DNA of 64,000 bases from positions 1,922,001 to 1,986,000 of the forward strand of contig NZ_CP047130.1 in assembly GCF_009832865.1 (NCBI RefSeq), read 5' to 3'. Source of the DNA: Colwellia sp. 20A7. GTDB taxonomy: Bacteria > Pseudomonadota > Gammaproteobacteria > Enterobacterales > Alteromonadaceae. Position numbers and translations under genes: made by a program. Positions 17,934 through 27,563 of the stretch are shown piece after piece (the first letter of the stretch is position 1; each line of letters starts with the position of its first letter). The notes beneath the pieces are model-generated. The model saw nothing but the letters and a program-made list of their open reading frames with translations. It was not told where the DNA came from and did no database searches.

Positions 17934-20747
17934 TTAGTATTTTCTTTCACTTTTTTTAGTAAAACAGTCAGGTTTTATTATGGTTCCTTTATTAAAATCA
18001 TTCTGTATTTGCTGAATAAACCCCGAGTCTTGGGTTGGTGTAGACATCAGTATGACTCTATCAGGTGTTGAATAAGTCATTAAATGCTCTTGAATAAAGC
18101 TTGATATTTCTTCGAGTTTTATACTTATAATAACGTCAACAAGCTTCTGTGTATGGGTAAAGTCTAAATCTTTATTACAAATTGCCGCCCAAAATCGCTG
18201 ACTTTTTATTCTTAAATTATTATCTTTTTCTTGTAACTGCCCCGCTAAACCTTGAATGACGTGTGACCAATCATCACTGGTCATGCTTTCTATTGATTCT
18301 ACGCATTGACTAATAAAGTCATCTATCGCTTGAGTTAAGGAAATAGCATCAGTATGTGGCGACTGAATATAAAATGCGATTCCCGGGTATCGATTTATTG
18401 GCACATAACCAACACCTACTAAATAGCCATATTGCTTATTTGTGCGCATTTCTTGAAAGAATAAAGGAGATAATAGCTGGCTAGCTATCATTGTTAAGGC
18501 AATTGACTTATTACTTCTTGTGGGTAAAGGGGTGTAAACCACTGTGGCATGATCATGTTCAGGTATGGTTATTGGTAGAATAAATGTTTCTTTATCGGTT
18601 ATATCAAGAACCGGGCACTTAACTGTATATTCATTATTATAATGGTTATTAAATGCTTGTTTGATATTAGTAACTACTCCATTAGCATGTTCCATTAGCC
18701 AATTGCCATGTATGAGTACTTCTAGCGTTATTTTTTCAAAAAGCTTTTTACTGTAGTTTTGATAATGTGCAAAAGTAACATGAGTTAAAGCGTTCGCTAA
18801 GCTTATTGGGCTAGGATTGTTTGGTTGCATCAAAGAACTTAATGTAGAAAACAATTGAGAAATTGATTTACTCTTATCGCTATTTTCCCAATGAGTGATT
18901 AACCGCTTTTTAAATAAAGTAAAGTCTGCTTGTGTAATGTTGTGATGTTTTAGTCGATATAATAGTCTTTCTAGTAGCTTGGGTTGATTTTCACTGATAC
19001 CGGATATTTGTAAAGTCATACCACCTTGGTGAGCGTATAAGTGGTAATGAATAGAAGCAAGTTCAGCATCATAATTTTCTTCGACAACGGTATTAGTGAA
19101 TAAATCTACAAATAACCTCGTCATAGCTACGCTCTCAACACTCTCTACAGAGTAGGGCGAATCTATACCAACATAAATATAACCTTTGGGTACTTTAAAT
19201 GTTGTGTCTTGCTTATACCATACGACTAAACCATTAGAATCTTCAATTTTTAAAGGTAATGTGTTCTCATTATCATTATTATCAAAAATTTGGATTTTAC
19301 CCGTTATATAAGGATTTTCTTTGGGGAGAGATAATGCTTTATTCTCTTTAAACCCTTTGTCAGTAGGTGTTGACAGTTCACGCCATGTCGTTAATGTGTG
19401 TTTGTTTATTCGATTTACATGGTAAGGAACTTGATACCAAGCGCTGGTTTTAGAAAAGTTATTATTTTGGCTAACGTGAATAACTCGAACATTGTCGACA
19501 TTTAAATAATTAAGTAAGTGGTTAACCTTTTTATGACTCATGCCTAACATGATGTAGTCACCAAAAATATAGTCTTTAGAAGGATAATGCTGCATATTAA
19601 TGACCAATTGACTAACATTATCTAATGGGCTGCATTTCTCATGATAAATAAATGATAGCTCTGCAATGGTTTGTTTTTCTTTGTAGTAATAGTCGGGAAT
19701 TTCTGCCGACTTGAGTAAACCTATATAAGAAAAAACAAGACTAATAATATCATTAAGGTGTGTTTCTCCTAAGTCAGTTAAACCAATACTAATGTTAAAA
19801 TCTTTAAAATTAGAACCGTTGATGCCCGAACCTGCGGTTAAACTCATTGCCCATTGTGCTTTCTTTAATGTCGATAGAATACTGCCTTTACCTTCATGAC
19901 CTATTAAATAAGCTAAGATAGATTCAGGTTTATCTTGATAATATTTATCGATGCTCTCCATTGCAAAACTGATAATTAATTGATGTTCGTTTTTTACAGG
20001 CTTTACATCTATTTGTATTCCCTGATGTTCAGGCAGATATAAGGGCTCAGTAATTTTACTTAATGATTGGTTATTGTTTTTAATGTCACCGAACATGCTT
20101 TTGGCTAATTGTTGTAATTCAACTAAAGATTGAGGACCTTCTATGGCAAGTGTCATATAACTTGCTTGATAATATTGGTTGAAGAAAGCACTGATTTCTT
20201 TGCTTATAGATTCATTATTTCTATCTGCAAGTGTATCTAGATTCCCGACAGAAAACTTTGAAAAAGGATGATGCTGATTAATCGTTTCTTTATGAACATC
20301 ATATAAACGACGAACATCATCTTTAAGTTTTAATTTAAATTCCGCTTCAATATTTTTTCTTTCTGTTGTAACAAAATCATCAGAAAGTAACGGCGAAATA
20401 AAAAATTGGCTAAAGCGCTCTAATGCTTCGGTAAAATATTGATATTGGATATCGAAGTAAAAACAAGTGTGCTCTGTTGCCGTCCAAGCATTGTTACTAC
20501 CGCCATGTTGGTTAATGAATTTTTGATACTCACTACCATCAGGATATTTGCTTGTACCTAAAAATAGCATGTGTTCTAGAAAGTGAGCTAAACCTTGCCT
20601 AGCTTGTGGATCATTAAAATGTCCAGCGTTAACGGCTAAGGCAGCGGCAGATTTATTAGACTCCTCATTATTAATCAATAAGACGCGTAGACCATTGTCC
20701 AAAGTAAGCGATTGATATTTTTTTAAATCATTTGGACTTTGCTTCAA
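17934..20747 (-). CDS. M16 family zinc metalloprotease (insulinase / protease III-like)
   Basis: A 937-residue full-length M16A peptidase like E. coli protease III (Pitrilysin) and insulin-degrading enzyme. The inverted zinc motif HFLEH is at 55-59 and the third ligand is probably E136 (IEAEF), 77 residues later, the same spacing as in protease III. The YGYLVGVGY-type substrate-site segment (KQYGYLVGVGYVP) is in the C-terminal half. Unlike E. coli protease III there is no signal peptide, so it should be cytoplasmic. It is divergent from sixA with about 200 bases between. A role in degrading short peptides is the family expectation. Confidence 0.92.
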   Translation of the reverse strand: MKQSPNDLKKYQSLTLDNGLRVLLINNEESNKSAAALAVNAGHFNDPQARQGLAHFLEHMLFLGTSKYPDGSEYQKFINQHGGSNNAWTATEHTCFYFDIQYQYFTEALERFSQFFISPLLSDDFVTTERKNIEAEFKLKLKDDVRRLYDVHKETINQHHPFSKFSVGNLDTLADRNNESISKEISAFFNQYYQASYMTLAIEGPQSLVELQQLAKSMFGDIKNNNQSLSKITEPLYLPEHQGIQIDVKPVKNEHQLIISFAMESIDKYYQDKPESILAYLIGHEGKGSILSTLKKAQWAMSLTAGSGINGSNFKDFNISIGLTDLGETHLNDIISLVFSYIGLLKSAEIPDYYYKEKQTIAELSFIYHEKCSPLDNVSQLVINMQHYPSKDYIFGDYIMLGMSHKKVNHLLNYLNVDNVRVIHVSQNNNFSKTSAWYQVPYHVNRINKHTLTTWRELSTPTDKGFKENKALSLPKENPYITGKIQIFDNNDNENTLPLKIEDSNGLVVWYKQDTTFKVPKGYIYVGIDSPYSVESVESVAMTRLFVDLFTNTVVEENYDAELASIHYHLYAHQGGMTLQISGISENQPKLLERLLYRLKHHNITQADFTLFKKRLITHWENSDKSKSISQLFSTLSSLMQPNNPSPISLANALTHVTFAHYQNYSKKLFEKITLEVLIHGNWLMEHANGVVTNIKQAFNNHYNNEYTVKCPVLDITDKETFILPITIPEHDHATVVYTPLPTRSNKSIALTMIASQLLSPLFFQEMRTNKQYGYLVGVGYVPINRYPGIAFYIQSPHTDAISLTQAIDDFISQCVESIESMTSDDWSHVIQGLAGQLQEKDNNLRIKSQRFWAAICNKDLDFTHTQKLVDVIISIKLEEISSFIQEHLMTYSTPDRVILMSTPTQDSGFIQQIQNDFNKGTIIKPDCFTKKSERKY

Positions 20748-20943
20748 ATTGTGACTCCTAAACTAGATTGAGAACTCTTTTTAAATCGACCTGTTCTTAT
20801 TGAATTTACAGTCTCTAAATTACCTTATGGAATAAGTAGAGTCTATTTTATTCTTAACAGTTGATTTATATTCTATTACCATTACTATAGCCAAAATAAA
20901 GACAACAAGGGTAAGTTTATCTGCTCGATAAACTGGAGATTAA

Positions 20944-21486
20944 ATGCATATTTTTATCATGCGCCATGGAGAGGCCGCAAATACTGACACTGAAGATTCA
21001 GTTAGACCGTTAACAAAAGTAGGCATTGATGAAACTACAAAAATGGGAGCGTGGCTAGCGAATCAAAAGCTGTCACAAATTAAAGTTTTTGTTAGCCCTT
21101 ACCTTAGAGCTCAACAGAGTTGTGCCAATGTTATTGAAGCTATTCCAGAGATGGCAATCAATAGTGGAGTTATACCCGAAACACTTAATTTGATCACTCC
21201 TTCAGGTAATGCGCGACAAGTTCATGATTTTATCGATGGTTTTTTTAACGATACCGACTTTTTTGATAAGGATAAAACCTTAGATGAAGAACAAGGTGTT
21301 TTATTTGTGTCACATATGCCTTTTGTTAGTTATTTTATTGCTGAATTAACTAAATCAACCAAAATGCCACTTTTTGCAACAGGCGCAATTGCGATCATTA
21401 ATTATGATATTAATAAAATGCATGGCGAGTTGGTGGGGATGGTTTCACCGGAAAATGCAAAGCTTATCAGTGAAGGGGCTTTATAG
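20944..21486 (+). CDS. sixA: Phosphohistidine phosphatase SixA
   Basis: A 180-residue histidine phosphatase of the SixA branch. The catalytic RHG motif is at residues 7-9 with H8 as phosphate acceptor, E10 following, R55 in SPYLRAQQS and the second histidine H124 in FVSHMPFVSY. SixA removes phosphate from phosphohistidine, known in E. coli for the nitrogen phosphotransferase system. The start follows an actggag ribosome binding site. The order protease/sixA/smrB/prmB/aroC is familiar in related marine gammaproteobacteria. Confidence 0.92.
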   Translation: MHIFIMRHGEAANTDTEDSVRPLTKVGIDETTKMGAWLANQKLSQIKVFVSPYLRAQQSCANVIEAIPEMAINSGVIPETLNLITPSGNARQVHDFIDGFFNDTDFFDKDKTLDEEQGVLFVSHMPFVSYFIAELTKSTKMPLFATGAIAIINYDINKMHGELVGMVSPENAKLISEGAL

Positions 21487-21652
21487 TTATACCAGTTTCA
21501 TTAATTAAGTGAACAATTTTATACGTAGAAAAAATTGCGAAATACAAGGCATTTATTTTAATAACTAGTTGTTCTAATTATTAAATAAATAACGATGTAG
21601 TTGGTGATTTTAGCAAGTAGAAATGATCACATAGCTAGTGATATTGGTATTA
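21487..21652. repeat. MITE-like intergenic element with imperfect terminal inverted repeats
   Basis: The left end reads TTATACCAGTTTCATTA (from 21487); the right end on the other strand reads TAATACCAATATCACTA (ending about 21652). They match at 13 of 17 positions. The interior is AT-rich and has no open frame of note. Sequences beginning ATACCA with this layout are, from memory, common in intergenic spaces of Colwellia and Shewanella relatives; copy number here cannot be checked. Confidence 0.4.
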
Positions 21653-21682
21653 CTAGTAGGATATTTAAAGTTAGCCTAAAAA

Positions 21683-22264
21683 TTACATTCTATTAAATTT
21701 ATCTTTAAGCTCAACCAATGCTAATAAAGCGCCATTACCACCCCATTCTAAGGGCGCTTGATGAAATGCCATTACATCTGGGTGCTGTACTAACCAGTGA
21801 GGAACTTTATTTTTTAATACTCTTGAGCCAAGTCCATGAATAATACAAACACATTGCGCATGTTCTTTTTGACAAGCATAAAGTAACGCAGCAATTTCTT
21901 GTTTGGCTTGGTGTTGATCTAAACCATGTAGATCTAAAATTAAATCAGGTTTATATACACTACGTCGTAAATTCTTAGCTTCAAAACTGTCAACATCTGA
22001 GCGAACGTATTTCATTGGGCCTTGTTTATTTAAATTAGGCTCGAATTCATCAGAGAAATGAAATTGTGCATGCGCTTTATTTTTGTGCTGCATAGTATTT
22101 TGTAATGAGTTTTTTAGTGGATATTTACTTTTTGGCTTGCTGACTTTTTTATCAAAGTGTATTGTGTCCACCTTTAAAGGTTTCACCTTGCCTATCGCTT
22201 GTTGAAACAGCTTTTCTTCAGTGTTGTCGTTTGATTTTTGAAACATATCTTTCATTTTTATCAT
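21683..22264 (-). CDS. smrB: Smr-domain endonuclease SmrB (ribosome rescue)
   Basis: A 193-residue protein with an unstructured N-terminus and a C-terminal Smr domain. Motifs are DLHGL at 111-115 and HGLGSRVLKNKVPHWL at 143-158. In E. coli SmrB is recruited to collided ribosomes and cuts the mRNA. The family and the position directly divergent from prmB, as in E. coli, support the name. The exact start is unclear: ATGs at residues 1, 4 and 7 are all possible and none has a strong ribosome binding site. Confidence 0.9.
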   Translation of the reverse strand: MIKMKDMFQKSNDNTEEKLFQQAIGKVKPLKVDTIHFDKKVSKPKSKYPLKNSLQNTMQHKNKAHAQFHFSDEFEPNLNKQGPMKYVRSDVDSFEAKNLRRSVYKPDLILDLHGLDQHQAKQEIAALLYACQKEHAQCVCIIHGLGSRVLKNKVPHWLVQHPDVMAFHQAPLEWGGNGALLALVELKDKFNRM

Positions 22265-22399
22265 GGCAGTTTAAAAATATCAGTTAATCTTTACAGGAAA
22301 TGAAGGTAATGAATTATAATCAAACAAACGTAATTGATTATAGATACATCCTAATGAATGTAGAGTATACAGAAAACTTAAAGGTTTTAGGAACTAAAA

Positions 22400-23347
22400 A
22401 TGAGTAAGTTAACCGCTGTAACGAGCCAACTGCACACAATCGCAGATTATTGCCGATATGGAGCAACGCTATTTAATCAAGCCGAGCTGTTTTATGGCCA
22501 TGGTAGCGACAATGCCTTTAACGATGCTTATATATTAGTTATGTATGCTTTGTCTTTACCGAATGAGACTGACGACAGTATTATGTCGTGCCGTTTAATT
22601 GAAACTGAAAAACTAGATATCCTGAGTTTATTTACTCGTCGTATTGAAGAGCAAATCCCTGTTGCTTACATTACGAATGTTGCTTATTTTGCACAATTAC
22701 CTTTCTATGTTGATGAGCGTGTATTAATACCTCGTTCACCGATTGGTGAATTAATTGAAACTAAATTTTCACCTTATATTGATCAAAACAATCCTCCTAA
22801 ACGTATTTTAGATTTATGTACAGGCAGTGGCTGTATAGCTATTGCTTGTGCGAGTTATTTTGATGAAAGTGAAGTTGATGCGGTTGATTTATCGATAGAT
22901 GCGTTGAACGTTGCTCAGATAAATATAGAAAACCATGGCCTTTGTGAACAAGTTATTCCAATTCAATCTGATATATTTTCTGGGGTTGAAGGGCAAAGTT
23001 ATGATTTAATTGTCAGTAATCCACCTTATGTTGATCAACAAGATATTGATAGCTTACCGCAAGAATACCATCATGAGCCTGAAATGGGCTTAGGTTGTGG
23101 TGAAGATGGTTTAGATATTGTTCGTGTTATTTTAGCTGAAAGTGCAACGCATCTTAATGATGATGGTTTACTTTTTTGTGAAGTAGGCAATTCAGAAGTT
23201 CATGTTAGAGCCTTGTATCCAAATGTACCTTTTACTTGGATTGAATTTGAGCGAGGTGGGCATGGTGTATTCATGCTAACAAAAGCTCAGCTAATTGAAT
23301 TTTCTAGCGTTTTTATCGCTGCTTTAAAACATGATGCAATCAGTTAA
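22400..23347 (+). CDS. prmB: 50S ribosomal protein L3 glutamine methyltransferase PrmB
   Basis: A 315-residue SAM-dependent N5-glutamine methyltransferase. SAM motif I is LDLCTGSGCIA at 137-147 and the substrate-binding NPPY at 207-210. The N-terminal helical domain includes the IPRSPIGELI segment near 110-119, characteristic of PrmB rather than PrmC (release factor methyltransferase). It should methylate a glutamine of ribosomal protein L3. The neighbours smrB (divergent) and aroC (downstream) match the conserved E. coli arrangement. Ribosome binding site is ttttaggaac. Confidence 0.95.
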   Translation: MSKLTAVTSQLHTIADYCRYGATLFNQAELFYGHGSDNAFNDAYILVMYALSLPNETDDSIMSCRLIETEKLDILSLFTRRIEEQIPVAYITNVAYFAQLPFYVDERVLIPRSPIGELIETKFSPYIDQNNPPKRILDLCTGSGCIAIACASYFDESEVDAVDLSIDALNVAQINIENHGLCEQVIPIQSDIFSGVEGQSYDLIVSNPPYVDQQDIDSLPQEYHHEPEMGLGCGEDGLDIVRVILAESATHLNDDGLLFCEVGNSEVHVRALYPNVPFTWIEFERGGHGVFMLTKAQLIEFSSVFIAALKHDAIS

Positions 23348-23352
23348 ATAGT

Positions 23353-23382
23353 ACTAAGCTAGTTTAAGAAACTAGTTTTAGT
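23353..23382 (+). promoter_or_regulatory. Hairpin between prmB and aroC
   Basis: CTAGTTT (23359-23365) pairs with AAACTAG (23369-23375), extended by ACTAA/TTAGT after a small internal loop. No T run follows, so it may limit but not end readthrough into aroC. Confidence 0.35.
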
Positions 23383-23452
23383 GAGTTAATATTAAAAGTT
23401 AACATCAAAAATTCATATATTCGTAAATTAAGAAATAGACCTTGGAGTTAAA

Positions 23453-24583
23453 ATGTCAGGCAATACCTTTGGAAAATTATTTACCGTTACTTCATTTGGC
23501 GAAAGTCACGGTTTAGGGCTAGGCGCCATTATTGACGGTTGTCCTCCGGGAATAGAGTTATGTGAAGAAGATTTACAGGTTGATTTAGATAGACGCCGTC
23601 CAGGTCAGTCTCGCTTTACTACTGCAAGAAATGAAGCGGATAAAGTTAAAATAATGTCAGGTGTTTTTGAAGGTAAAACTACAGGTACACCGATAGGTTT
23701 AATTATTGAAAATACTGATCAGCGTTCTAAAGATTACGGTAATATCGCGCAAAGCTTTAGACCAGGTCATGCCGACTACACTTACACGCAAAAATATGGA
23801 TTACGCGATTATCGTGGTGGCGGTCGTTCGTCAGCAAGAGAAACTGCTATGCGTGTAGCTGCGGGTGCTGTGGCTAAAAAATATTTATTGCAAAAGTTTG
23901 GCATGAAAATACAAGCTTGTGTAACACAAATAGGCTCTATTTCGGCAACAACTGCTGAAGGAAAACCACTTGATTTTTCGAACATTAATTGGAATGAAGT
24001 GGATGATAATCAGTTCTTTTTTCCTGATAACAGTAAGCTTGAACAGCTGGACCAATATTTACGTGATGTTATGCGCGCTAAAGACTCTATAGGTGCAAGA
24101 CTTAGTGTCGTTGCAACAAACGTACCTGTGGGGTTGGGTGAGCCTATCTTTGATAGACTTGATGCAGAAATTGCACATGGTTTAATGAGTATTAATGCTG
24201 TTAAAGGCGTAGAAATTGGCGATGGCTTTGTTGTTGTTAATCAAAAAGGCTCTGAGCATAGAGATGAACTGACGCCTGAAGGTTTTAGTAGTAATCATTC
24301 TGGTGGCGTTTTAGGCGGAATATCTTCAGGACAAAATATTATTGCACATTTGGCCTTAAAGCCGACATCTAGTATTGGTGTGAGTGGCAAAACGGTTGAT
24401 GCTAATGGTGAAGCTGCAGATATTATCACTAAAGGGAGACATGATCCTTGTGTCGGTATTCGTGCAGTACCCATTGCTGAAGCTATGTTAGCATTAACCT
24501 TGATGGATCATTATTTAAGACACAGAGCACAGAATGCTGATGTAGCTTGTACAACGCCGGTGATCACAAAGCATTCAATTTAA
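23453..24583 (+). CDS. aroC: Chorismate synthase
   Basis: A 376-residue enzyme of the last shared step of aromatic biosynthesis, turning 5-enolpyruvylshikimate 3-phosphate into chorismate with reduced FMN. Family signatures are clear: [18 protein letters not shown] at about 16-33, [11 protein letters not shown] at 47-57, RPGHADYTY near 104 and [14 protein letters not shown] near 118-131. Length is normal and a ccttggagt ribosome binding site precedes the ATG. It follows prmB by 105 bases and is closed by a hairpin terminator. Confidence 0.98.
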   Translation: MSGNTFGKLFTVTSFGESHGLGLGAIIDGCPPGIELCEEDLQVDLDRRRPGQSRFTTARNEADKVKIMSGVFEGKTTGTPIGLIIENTDQRSKDYGNIAQSFRPGHADYTYTQKYGLRDYRGGGRSSARETAMRVAAGAVAKKYLLQKFGMKIQACVTQIGSISATTAEGKPLDFSNINWNEVDDNQFFFPDNSKLEQLDQYLRDVMRAKDSIGARLSVVATNVPVGLGEPIFDRLDAEIAHGLMSINAVKGVEIGDGFVVVNQKGSEHRDELTPEGFSSNHSGGVLGGISSGQNIIAHLALKPTSSIGVSGKTVDANGEAADIITKGRHDPCVGIRAVPIAEAMLALTLMDHYLRHRAQNADVACTTPVITKHSI

Positions 24584-24610
24584 TTTTTATGATGTGACTA
24601 TTTACTTACT

Positions 24611-24639
24611 AAGTAGCTATTGACTAAATAGCTACTTTT
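24611..24639 (+). terminator. Probable terminator of aroC
   Basis: AAGTAGCTATT (24611-24621) pairs perfectly with AATAGCTACTT (24627-24637) around a five-base loop; the stem ends in TTTTC. The T run is short, so efficiency is uncertain. Confidence 0.6.
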
Positions 24640-24685
24640 CAATTAATCAGTAATTATAGCGAATAAATAGTCAGAATTTACACAT

Positions 24686-24716
24686 AAAAAAGCCCAGTCG
24701 ATGACTGGGCAAAAAA
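24686..24716 (-). terminator. Rho-independent terminator of the small heat-shock gene
   Basis: An 8-bp GC-rich stem, GCCCAGTC / GACTGGGC (24692-24699 and 24703-24710), with a three-base loop. On the minus strand it is followed by TTTTTT, while on the plus strand A follows, so it serves the gene at 24756-25214. Confidence 0.88.
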
Positions 24717-24755
24717 TAACAAATAAGTAGGGATTTAAGGGAAAACTACTTGCGC

Positions 24756-25214
24756 TTAACTATCATTTAGTAAGCTTTTACCATTGATTGCAATTTTTCT
24801 TGGTTTTAAGGCCTCAGGTATCTCTCTTTGCAAGTCGACATGTAATAAGCCATCTTTCATAAAGGCACCTATTACTTTAACGTGCTCACCCAATTGAAAT
24901 TTTCTTTCAAAGTTTCGCTCAGCAATACCTTGATGTAAAAATTTTCGAGGGGCTTGTTTTTCTGGATTATTATTGACTACTTTTGTGCCAATAATAATTA
25001 GACTGTTGTCTTTTGATTCTATATCAATATCTTCTTCGCTAAAACCAGCCACAGCCATAGTAATTCTATATTTATCTTCTGCTAGAAGTTCTACGTTGTA
25101 TGGAGGGTATGAAGATTGTTTTTCAGCTTGTGACGCTTTGTCAATTAGACCGGCTAAGTGATCAAAACCAATAAATGAACGGTAAAGTGGGCTGAAATCT
25201 GTAGATGTACGCAT
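24756..25214 (-). CDS. Small heat-shock protein (Hsp20, IbpA-like)
   Basis: A 152-residue alpha-crystallin-domain chaperone like IbpA/IbpB. The opening MRTSTDFSPLYRSFIGFD matches the N-terminal arm of IbpA; the central YRITMAVAGFSEEDIDIE to GLLHVDLQREIPE stretch is the alpha-crystallin domain, and the C-terminal RKIAING carries the IxI-type motif that links dimers into oligomers. It should hold unfolding proteins. It has its own terminator downstream and 330 non-coding bases upstream. I did not find a convincing sigma32 promoter by eye. Confidence 0.94.
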   Translation of the reverse strand: MRTSTDFSPLYRSFIGFDHLAGLIDKASQAEKQSSYPPYNVELLAEDKYRITMAVAGFSEEDIDIESKDNSLIIIGTKVVNNNPEKQAPRKFLHQGIAERNFERKFQLGEHVKVIGAFMKDGLLHVDLQREIPEALKPRKIAINGKSLLNDS

Positions 25215-25546
25215 AATAAAATATCCTAATAATTAGCAATAATAATATTATTTTAAACAATAAGTGACTCTAACTTTTTATCTCTATATCTTGCGACTTC
25301 TACCAACTAGGTTGCATAAAAGTAAATTTACAGTGCGTCATATAGATATACTAAGCGGTACTCATTGATAAAATAATGCTGCCTTTCTTACCTAAAATAG
25401 GCGTTAACGAACAGGCAATGAGTTATACCATTTGGTATTGTGTAGTCCCTTGCGGCGACTACACTAATAAAGATGGGACTGAGGATATGTTTTTCAAGTA
25501 AAAAACTTAAATTAATTTTAATTTGTTGATTTTTAGGGAGTTATTT
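25215..25546. other. Non-coding gap with two small palindromes
   Basis: It holds the promoter region of the small heat-shock gene (minus strand) and the 3' side of the peroxidase gene. ATACCA-TT-TGGTAT (25425-25438) is a palindrome whose arms match the MITE-like ends at 21487-21652. It abuts a GTGTAGTC / GACTACAC hairpin (25440-25464). No gene or clear terminator is seen. Confidence 0.4.
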
Positions 25547-26212
25547 TTATTGGTTGTCTGGTAATTCATTGTCGTTATCTTGTGGATCAACGACCAAAAT
25601 AGGAGCGATATCTCTAACAGCTTTTAAGGCTGTTGTGTAGTCTGGGTGTTGAGAAATATTTTTCACTAATTCTTTATATTTCACTTTACCTTGAGGATCA
25701 ACAATGAAAATAGCTCGAGTTAGTAAGCCCATATCTTTGATTATTAATCCGTATTTTTCTCCGAAATCACGCCAAACCGAATCAGATAGTACTTTGATTT
25801 GATCTACATTCTCGACTTTGCAAAAACGTTTCTGCGCAAAGGGTAAGTCATTACTAATGGTTAAAATAGTTATATTACTGGGTAATTTTGATGCTTCATC
25901 ATTAAAGCGTTTGGTTTGAATAGAGCAAATACCTGTGTCTAAACTTGGAACAACAGAGATTAAAACAGTTTGCTCTTTAAAGTCAGAAAGCTCTACAGGC
26001 GTAAAGTTTTTATCTACTACTTTGAAATTAGGTGCAAGGTCATTTACAGCAACTTGTGTTCCAAGCAATGTAACGTACTTATTATTTGCTTTAACTAAGT
26101 TTTGTGTTTGATTTAAACTGTCTTGATTAGCGGCTTGAACATTGAAAGTTAAAAAAGAACTTATAAGGAGAGATGTAAATAAAAGTTTGTTTAGGCTAGA
26201 AGTTTTCATCAT
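25547..26212 (-). CDS. Thiol peroxidase-like peroxiredoxin with signal peptide
   Basis: A 221-residue atypical two-cysteine peroxiredoxin of the Tpx family. The peroxidatic cysteine is C96 (PSLDTGICSIQTKRFN) and the resolving cysteine C131 (KRFCKVENV), spaced as in Tpx. It reduces peroxides using a thioredoxin-type donor. The first 27 residues form a signal peptide (MMKTSSLNKLLFTSLLISS..., cleavage after VQA), so it should be periplasmic; ordinary Tpx is about 165 residues and has no signal. The C-terminus is also extended by an acidic tail (DPQDNDNELPDNQ). The electron donor in the periplasm is unknown. Confidence 0.88.
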   Translation of the reverse strand: MMKTSSLNKLLFTSLLISSFLTFNVQAANQDSLNQTQNLVKANNKYVTLLGTQVAVNDLAPNFKVVDKNFTPVELSDFKEQTVLISVVPSLDTGICSIQTKRFNDEASKLPSNITILTISNDLPFAQKRFCKVENVDQIKVLSDSVWRDFGEKYGLIIKDMGLLTRAIFIVDPQGKVKYKELVKNISQHPDYTTALKAVRDIAPILVVDPQDNDNELPDNQ

Positions 26213-26398
26213 TAGTTGGGATAATTAGATTAAAAATTAAGTCTACCGTTTTTCTTATCCAATTTCTGCATTATTTTCAATAATAATTGTAAATTTCTTA
26301 AAGAATAACCTATTGTTAAACTATATTATGGAAGCATTCTCAATTAATTGGGATTTGACTTTTGTATTATAAATTCTTCTTAAAAAAGTGATATTTAT

Positions 26399-27523
26399 AT
26401 GTCCACTAAGCTACTAATTTGTGACGATTCAAATATGGCACGAAAGCAACTTGCTCGTTCTTTACCTGAAGGGTGGGATGTCGAGATAAGTTTTGCAACG
26501 AATGGTGTGGAAGGGATCGAAGCCATAAAAGAGAACAAGGGAGATGTATTACTGCTTGATTTAAATATGCCGGAAATGGATGGCTATCAAGTGCTTGAGG
26601 CGATTATAGCGCAAGATCTGCCAACATTAACAATAGTGGTATCTGGGGATATTCAACCAGAAGCACATAAGAGGGTGATCGGTTTAGGTGCTTTAGCCTT
26701 TATTAAAAAGCCAGTTAATAAAGATAAATTAACCGAAGTTATAATGTCTTACGGGTTATTTACAAAAGAAGAACAACAAGGTGATGTTGTTCAAAATATT
26801 TCAACTCAAGATCCCTCAATAATAATTAAAAAAGCACCTATTATAGAGCCGGATAGTAATGATAATGGGCAATTATCATCGTTAACGGACAACCCCAGCT
26901 TAACAACAACTTCAAATGATGAATTAACGTTATCTTCAGGTTTACGTGATTGTTACCAAGAAATTGCGAATGTTGCTATGGGAAGAGCTGGCGATTTATT
27001 AGCACGTTTACTGGATGTATTTGTAAAGTTACCTATACCCAACGTTAATTTTATTGAAGTTAGTGAGCTAAGAATGGCACTGAGGGATGTTGAATCAAAC
27101 GAGAGTACATCAGGTATTTGCCAGGGATTCATTAGTGCGGGAATTTCAGGGGAAGCATTACTTATTCTGAATGATTCAAGTTTCAAAGATGTCGCTTCTT
27201 TAATGAATTATCAGTATAACGAAGACGAAGGTACAGAGTTGGAGCTTTTAATGGATCTAGCAAATGTATTAATCGGTGCTTGTTTGAAGGGAATCTCAGA
27301 ACAATTAGACATTAATTTTAGCCAAGGCCATCCTGTAGTTTTAGGTCAGCATAGAGATATATCAGAATTAATTGCTAATAATGCAAATAAGTGGAAAAAA
27401 ACTTTAGCTATAGAAATTAGTTATGGTATCGAAAATTATAAAATTAAATGTGATTTGTTATTGTTGTTTACAGAACAATCAATGCAAACGTTGAATAATA
27501 AACTTACTTATTTATTAGAGTAA
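26399..27523 (+). CDS. Response regulator fused to a CheC/CheX-like phosphatase domain
   Basis: A 374-residue cytoplasmic protein. Residues 1-125 form a receiver domain: acidic pocket D9/D10, phosphorylation site D54 (LLLDLNMPEMDG), T/S at VVSGD and K104 in FIKKPVN. A linker rich in Ser, Asn and Asp follows. Residues 185-374 resemble CheC, with the two ExxN/DxxN phosphatase half-motifs QEIANVAMG and LMDLANVLIG. CheC-type proteins dephosphorylate CheY-like regulators, so this could reset a partner or itself. It sits 40 bases upstream of a diguanylate cyclase gene and is probably co-transcribed with it, suggesting input to c-di-GMP signalling. No kinase is nearby. Confidence 0.85.
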   Translation: MSTKLLICDDSNMARKQLARSLPEGWDVEISFATNGVEGIEAIKENKGDVLLLDLNMPEMDGYQVLEAIIAQDLPTLTIVVSGDIQPEAHKRVIGLGALAFIKKPVNKDKLTEVIMSYGLFTKEEQQGDVVQNISTQDPSIIIKKAPIIEPDSNDNGQLSSLTDNPSLTTTSNDELTLSSGLRDCYQEIANVAMGRAGDLLARLLDVFVKLPIPNVNFIEVSELRMALRDVESNESTSGICQGFISAGISGEALLILNDSSFKDVASLMNYQYNEDEGTELELLMDLANVLIGACLKGISEQLDINFSQGHPVVLGQHRDISELIANNANKWKKTLAIEISYGIENYKIKCDLLLLFTEQSMQTLNNKLTYLLE

Positions 27524-27563
27524 GTTTATTGTTCTTTAATTTTTAATCGTTAAACCATATGAA

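Noticed and set aside
24686..24716. GC-rich hairpin as the aroC terminator
   Set aside because: On the plus strand it is followed by A, not T; it fits the minus-strand heat-shock gene. aroC has its own hairpin at 24611-24639.
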